Below are positions 35,110 through 38,344 of a DNA stretch of 38,344 nt, in pieces. Location: contig NZ_FOVF01000038.1 of assembly GCF_900115085.1 (NCBI RefSeq), positions 1 to 38,344 on the forward strand, read 5' to 3'. The translations under genes and the position numbers were made by a program. Each line of letters begins with the position of its first letter. The first letter of the stretch is position 1. The stretch comes from Dokdonella immobilis. GTDB taxonomy: Bacteria > Pseudomonadota > Gammaproteobacteria > Xanthomonadales > Rhodanobacteraceae. The notes beneath the pieces are model-generated. The model worked only from the letters and a program-made list of their open reading frames with translations, searched no databases and was not told the DNA's origin.

Positions 35110-35670
35110 TCAGCCCGTGCGGGCGCGGCCCGGCAGCATGCGCAGCAGGGTGTTGTCGCGCACGACGTAGTGGTGGAACAGGGCGGCGGCGGCATGCAGG
35201 CCGACCAGCCAGTAGCCGATCTCGCCGATTGTCTCGTGCACTTCTTCGACCGAGTGCGCGAAGTCCTTGTCGGTGCCCCACAGCGCCGGCAGCTCGAGTC
35301 CGAAGAACGGGACCGGCTTTCCGTCCGCGCTGAGTGCCAGCCAACCGAGCAGCGGCATCGCGATCAGGAACAGATACAAGGCCAGGTGCATGGCCGCGGC
35401 CAGGCGGTGTTGCCAGACCGGCACGGCAGGAACGATGCGCGGTGTCGGGCCGCTCAGGCGGATGGCCAGGCGCAGGACGACCAGGCCGAGCACGCTGAGG
35501 CCGAGCATGGCATGCCAGGTCTTCAGCGCTTCGCGCGGGTCGCTGCCGCGCGGGTACTCCTCGCGCAGCAGGATGCAGGCATACACGGCGACGAGCAGGG
35601 CCAGCATCAGCCAATGCATGGCGATCGAAAGCGTGCCGTAGCGGTCGTGGGTATTTTTCCAGTTCATCAT
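35110..35670 (-). CDS. Cytochrome b561-type di-haem membrane protein
   Basis: This 186-residue four-helix cytochrome b of the bacterial b561 family has candidate haem ligands H19 (AMHW), H53 (TWHAML), H159 (LHAAAALFHHY) and further histidines H95 and H166/H167. These proteins move electrons between quinol and periplasmic or membrane partners. The start is ATG 35670 or the next codon. It lies 74 bp after sqr in the same direction. Electron exchange connected with sulfide oxidation is an inference from position. Confidence 0.9.
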   Translation of the reverse strand: MMNWKNTHDRYGTLSIAMHWLMLALLVAVYACILLREEYPRGSDPREALKTWHAMLGLSVLGLVVLRLAIRLSGPTPRIVPAVPVWQHRLAAAMHLALYLFLIAMPLLGWLALSADGKPVPFFGLELPALWGTDKDFAHSVEEVHETIGEIGYWLVGLHAAAALFHHYVVRDNTLLRMLPGRARTG

Positions 35671-35744
35671 TCTGTTCCCGTTGGACGATAGGGCCGCCGC
35701 AATTCGGGCGGTATCGCATTGTCCATGCAATGCCGGTCGGGCTA

Positions 35745-37016
35745 CTACTTTAGGCGCTCGATGCCGAGTGCCTTGAGTACGTACTTCTCGTAGACCGGAT
35801 CGGTGTTGCCGGTGCGCATCTTGCGCAGGTAGTACTTCTCGAAGGCGACCTTGGCCAGGTGCACCCACTTGCCGACCTTGGCCCAGGTCACGTTGCGCGG
35901 CGGAATCTGCGGCAGGGCGACGAAGGCGGCGCCGGTATCACCCATGTCGGCCAGGCAAACGGCATTCCAGGTCGCCCGGGCCTTGCCCTCGCGGCCAGCG
36001 AGGTCGTCGCGCAGGTTGTGCGCGATCGCGGTGACCATCGATTCGATCATGAAGCCGGTCTTCGGCGCGCCGGTCGGCACCGGCGTCGCCTCGACCGGCG
36101 GAATCGCCACGCAGACGCCGGCCGAGAAGATGTTGCGGAAGGTCGGGTTGCGCTGGTGTTCGTCGATCAGGATGAAGCCGCGTGGATTGGTCAGGCCCTC
36201 GATACCGCGCACGGCGTCGACGCCGGTGAAGGCCGGCAGCAGCATGGCGTAGTCGAATGCGACTTCGTGCGACTGGGCGACCGCGCCCTTGCCATCGACC
36301 TCGTCGACCTTGACCTTGCCCTTCTCGACCGCGGTGACGCGGGCGTTCGTGATCCACTTGATATGGCGCTGGCGCAACTCGGACTCGAGCAGGCTCTTCG
36401 AATCGCCAACGCCGCCGAGACCCATGTGGCCGACGTACGGCTCGGCCGTGACGAAGGTCATAGGCACGCGGTCGCGCAACTTGCGCTTGCGCAGGTCGGC
36501 ATCGAGGATCATGGCGAACTCGTAGGCCGGGCCGAAGCAGCTCGCGCCTTGTACCGCACCGACCACCACCGGGCCCGGATGCTTGAGGAATTCCTCATAG
36601 GCCTGCCAGGCACCCTGGGCGTGCGGACCGGTGCATACCGATTGGGTGAAGCCCGAACTGGGGCCGAGGCCGGGAATCTCGTCGAAGGCCAGGCGCGGAC
36701 CGGTGGCGATCACCAGGTAGTCGTAGTCGAGGATGCGGCCGTCGACGAGGCGCACCTGGTTCTGGCTCGGCAGCACCGCTGCGGCGGGCATGTCGATGAA
36801 GTCGATCGCATGCTTGCCGAGGGCGGGTGCGGCTTCGATGCGAATGTCGGCAGGGTCGCGCCAGCCGACCGCGACCCAGGGATTGGATGGGGTGAAGTTG
36901 AAATGCGGGCTTTCGCCGATCACGGTGATGGCGTGGCCCTTGCCGAGCGCCGCGCGAATTTCGTAGGCGGCGGCCATGCCGCCGAGTCCCGCACCGAGAA
37001 CAATGATGGTTGCCAT
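35745..37016 (-). CDS. sqr: Sulfide:quinone oxidoreductase (type I-like)
   Basis: SQR oxidises sulfide to zero-valent sulfur or polysulfide and reduces membrane quinone. The 423-residue flavoprotein has the FAD-binding start MATIIVLGAGLGGMAAAYE and the second GxGxxG-like region VGAVQGASC. Cysteines C128, C160 and C354 match the catalytic trio of Acidithiobacillus SQR (128, 160, 356 as I recall). VGHMGLGGVGDSKSLLE and a C-terminal amphipathic region (KVAFEKYYLRKM) for membrane attachment are also typical. Flavocytochrome c dehydrogenase is less likely because no signal peptide is present. It is first in the operon, with an FNR-like box about 60 bp upstream. Confidence 0.92.
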   Translation of the reverse strand: MATIIVLGAGLGGMAAAYEIRAALGKGHAITVIGESPHFNFTPSNPWVAVGWRDPADIRIEAAPALGKHAIDFIDMPAAAVLPSQNQVRLVDGRILDYDYLVIATGPRLAFDEIPGLGPSSGFTQSVCTGPHAQGAWQAYEEFLKHPGPVVVGAVQGASCFGPAYEFAMILDADLRKRKLRDRVPMTFVTAEPYVGHMGLGGVGDSKSLLESELRQRHIKWITNARVTAVEKGKVKVDEVDGKGAVAQSHEVAFDYAMLLPAFTGVDAVRGIEGLTNPRGFILIDEHQRNPTFRNIFSAGVCVAIPPVEATPVPTGAPKTGFMIESMVTAIAHNLRDDLAGREGKARATWNAVCLADMGDTGAAFVALPQIPPRNVTWAKVGKWVHLAKVAFEKYYLRKMRTGNTDPVYEKYVLKALGIERLK

Positions 37017-37069
37017 GGTCTGAGCTCCTCGTGGGGCATCTACGATGCGCCGCTGCCGATCCGGGTAAA

Positions 37070-37083
37070 CTGATCTCGATCAA
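37070..37083 (-). promoter_or_regulatory. FNR-like box upstream of sqr
   Basis: CTGATCTCGATCAA matches the TTGAT-N4-ATCAA consensus at nine of ten positions. Its centre is 60 bp before the sqr ATG, similar to the distance at ccoN and norB. The -10 candidate on the minus strand is weak (ATCGTA or TAGATG near 37046-37038). It abuts the CTAAT repeat region of the ArsR-type operator. Confidence 0.6.
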
Positions 37084-37087
37084 CTGC

Positions 37088-37130
37088 ATTCTAATTAAGT
37101 GATTTCTAATTTACAAGTACCTAATATAAT
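37088..37130. promoter_or_regulatory. AT-rich operator candidate and arsR promoter
   Basis: Three CTAAT motifs start at 37091, 37106 and 37121, exactly 15 bp apart; the first two lie in identical TTCTAATT octamers. A consensus -10 TATAAT (37125-37130) sits next to the third and predicts a start near 37137 for the arsR gene. The -35 is weak. The island is strikingly AT-rich in a GC-rich genome. BigR/YgaV-type repressors bind AT-rich operators that overlap the divergent promoters, so this is the likely binding site. Confidence 0.65.
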
Positions 37131-37184
37131 GCACTGGTCGCTGCCTCGAGGTCGCCTGGCGGCGGCCAGTAGCTCGATAGCTCA

Positions 37185-37517
37185 ATGGGAAAAAAGATGG
37201 AAATCAACGACCTGACCGCAATGCAGCAGCGCGCTGAAGATGCCTCGCGCCTGCTCAAGGTGCTGGCCAACGCGCAGCGCCTGCGCGTCGTCTGCCTCCT
37301 GGTAGGCCGCGAAATGACCGTCGGCCAGATCAACGAGGAACTGCCCGACCTGAGCCAGTCGGCCCTGTCCCAGCACCTGGCCCGCCTGCGTGACGAGGGC
37401 ATGGTCAGCACACGTCGCGAATCGCAGACCATCTGGTATCGCCTCGTCGATGGCCCGGCACAATCGGTGATCGCGACGCTCTACGGCGTCTATTGCGCGC
37501 CACCGCCAGCTGCATAA
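37185..37517 (+). CDS. ArsR-family persulfide-sensor-like repressor (BigR/SqrR type)
   Basis: This 110-residue winged-helix repressor has the ArsR core LLKVLANAQRLRVVCLLVGREMTVGQI, recognition helix LSQSALSQHLARLRDEG and wing RRESQTIWYRL. It lacks the metal motif ELCVCDL of arsenic/cadmium ArsR proteins. It does have two cysteines, C37 and C104, whose positions and spacing (67) closely match the C41/C107 pair of SqrR and C42/C108 of BigR that form a sulfide-induced disulfide or tetrasulfide bridge. It diverges from sqr across a 168-bp region and should repress that operon until persulfide rises. ATG 37197 is an alternative start that follows GGGAAAAAAG. Confidence 0.92.
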   Translation: MGKKMEINDLTAMQQRAEDASRLLKVLANAQRLRVVCLLVGREMTVGQINEELPDLSQSALSQHLARLRDEGMVSTRRESQTIWYRLVDGPAQSVIATLYGVYCAPPPAA

Positions 37518-37750
37518 GTTGGGACTGAACAAGTAGCGCAGCCGTCACGTGGCCTGCCCGCGCGCAGGTCGCAACGCGTCGACGCAGAGGGACAGGCCGT
37601 CTAACCAGTCGGCGCAACAAGGATCTGCGCGCACGAAGGCTGGGACCCGTGCCTTGGTCACTTTTTGCTCATGTATCGCTATGCGGCGGATTCCTGGTGC
37701 AAGTGCGGAGCTTTCACTCGACTCCGGCGAGCGAGTCACTTCTCTTCCAC
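37518..37750. other. Gene-free stretch leading into the right repeat array
   Basis: No convincing gene or clear terminator follows the arsR gene. From about 37640 the sequence resembles a degenerate or partial repeat unit: CCGTGCCTTGG, TATCGCTATGCGGCGGATTC, TGCGGAGCTTTCACTCGA and GGCGAGCGAGTCACTTC occur in the same order as in the intact units downstream. Confidence 0.6.
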
Positions 37751-38344
37751 TGTAGGAAGCGCCTTCAGGCGCGATGCTCGTTCTGTACGATTAGAACTTC
37801 TACGCCGTCATCCTGCCCTTCGACAGGTTCAGGACAGGCCGCACTTCGTCCGGGCAGGGACCCAGTGAATTTGCCTTTCGCACTGTTCTACATCGCTTCG
37901 CGGCGCATGCCTGGGGCAGAAGCGGAGCTTTCACTCGCCTTCGGCGAGCGAGTCACCCCGTTTCCACTGTAGGAGCGCCTTTAGGCGCGATGCCTTTCCG
38001 CACGATTCGAACATCCACGCCGTTGTCCCTATGCAGGCAGGGATCCAGTGCCTTGGCCTTTCCGCTTGTTCGTGCATCGCTGCGCGGTGCATTCGTGGGG
38101 GTAAAGGCTTTCACTCGCCTTCGGCGAGCGAGTCACTTCGCTTCTACTGTAGGAGCGCCTTCAGGCGCGATGCCTTTCCGCACGATTCGAACATCCACGC
38201 CGTTATCCCTATGCAGGCAGGGATCCAGTGACTGCGCTTTTCGCTCTGTTCGACATCGCTTCGCGGCGCATTCTTGGAGTAGGAGCGGAGCTTTCACTCG
38301 CCTTCGGCGAGCGAGTCACCCCGTTTCCACTGTAGGAGCGCCTT
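37751..38344 (+). repeat. Tandem array of ~180-bp hairpin-rich repeats
   Basis: Units start with TGTAGGA at 37751, 37968, 38148 and 38331; the last is cut by the window end. Unit lengths are 217, 180 and 183 bp. Each contains a core palindrome GCGCCTTCAGGCGC (CTTTAGGC in one), TTTCCGCACGATTCGAAC (altered in the first unit), an imperfect hairpin (ATCCCTATGCAGGCAGGGAT in the last two units), a GCGCATTC-like segment, and a stem CTCGCCTTCGGCGAG followed by CGAGTCAC. The first unit is longer because it carries an extra inserted segment. The array continues beyond the window. Confidence 0.9.
37811..37850 (+). repeat. Extra element nested in the first tandem unit
   Basis: This segment, from TCCTGCCCTTCGACAGG to GCACTTCGTC, is absent from the other units and accounts for most of the extra length. 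CCTGCCCTTCGACAGG followed by TTCAGGACAGG resembles the widespread CCCTTCGACAGGCTCAGG dispersed motif (recollection). Exact edges are approximate. Confidence 0.55.

Noticed and set aside
37999-38020. Possible tRNA T-arm (CGATTCGAAC) in the repeat units
   Set aside because: The minus-strand TTCGAATC resembles a T-loop, but the flanking bases do not form the five-base stem and no acceptor, D or anticodon arms fit around it.
37751-38344. CRISPR array
   Set aside because: Units are about 180 bp, near-identical throughout, with no short repeat/variable spacer alternation and no cas genes.
443-38344. The window as a transposon or integrative element bounded by terminal inverted repeats
   Set aside because: There is no transposase or integrase and no target duplication visible, and the boundary repeat is multi-copy and REP-like. 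Only a recombination hypothesis is kept as a finding.

Overview
The window is high-GC bacterial DNA with dense, translationally coupled operons. It most resembles a facultatively denitrifying gammaproteobacterium of the Xanthomonadales/Rhodanobacteraceae kind. That placement is an inference from gene content and from the TGTAGGA...GCGATG hairpin repeats; no rRNA or other phylogenetic marker is present. I see no tRNA, CRISPR array, insertion sequence, integrase or phage gene.

Left half (about 0.7-20 kb): microaerobic and denitrifying respiration. A minus-strand ccoNOQP operon (cbb3 oxidase) ends in a small membrane protein. It is divergent from nirK-nirV-sco: a lipoprotein copper nitrite reductase fused to cytochrome c, a NirV-like protein and a SCO copper chaperone. 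An FNR-type regulator with all four [4Fe-4S] cysteine candidates follows, then quinol-dependent NO reductase (norB) coupled to a cysteine-synthase-like PLP enzyme. Further right are a cold-shock/DUF1294 membrane protein, a TSUP permease, a lytic transglycosylase, a two-gene exported-protein/Cys-motif operon, a PEEIP-type P-type ATPase and a beta-CASP metallo-RNase. FNR-like boxes (TTGAC-N4-ATCAA variants) precede ccoN, nirK, norB, the exported-protein operon/ATPase and sqr, so the local FNR protein may control most of this block. Together the genes give nitrite -> NO -> N2O plus high-affinity O2 respiration. No nitrate or N2O reductase lies in the window.

Middle (20-29.5 kb): a 1000-residue GAF-GAF-GGDEF-EAL cyclic-di-GMP protein, then a CzcCBA-like heavy-metal efflux operon headed by a small Cys/His-rich exported protein.

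Right part (29.6-37.5 kb): a minus-strand operon of sqr (sulfide:quinone reductase), cytochrome b561, DUF2892, DUF302, an RND adaptor and pump, and OsmC. It faces a divergent ArsR repressor whose two cysteines match the BigR/SqrR persulfide sensors. The shared intergenic region has an AT-rich operator candidate with three CTAAT motifs exactly 15 bp apart, and an FNR-like box. I regard this as a candidate sulfide/persulfide-responsive efflux system whose pump substrate is unknown.

Both ends carry the same roughly 180-bp hairpin-rich repeat, in opposite orientations: one copy at the left, and at least three tandem copies at the right running off the window. A related REPIN-like inverted pair lies upstream of norB.
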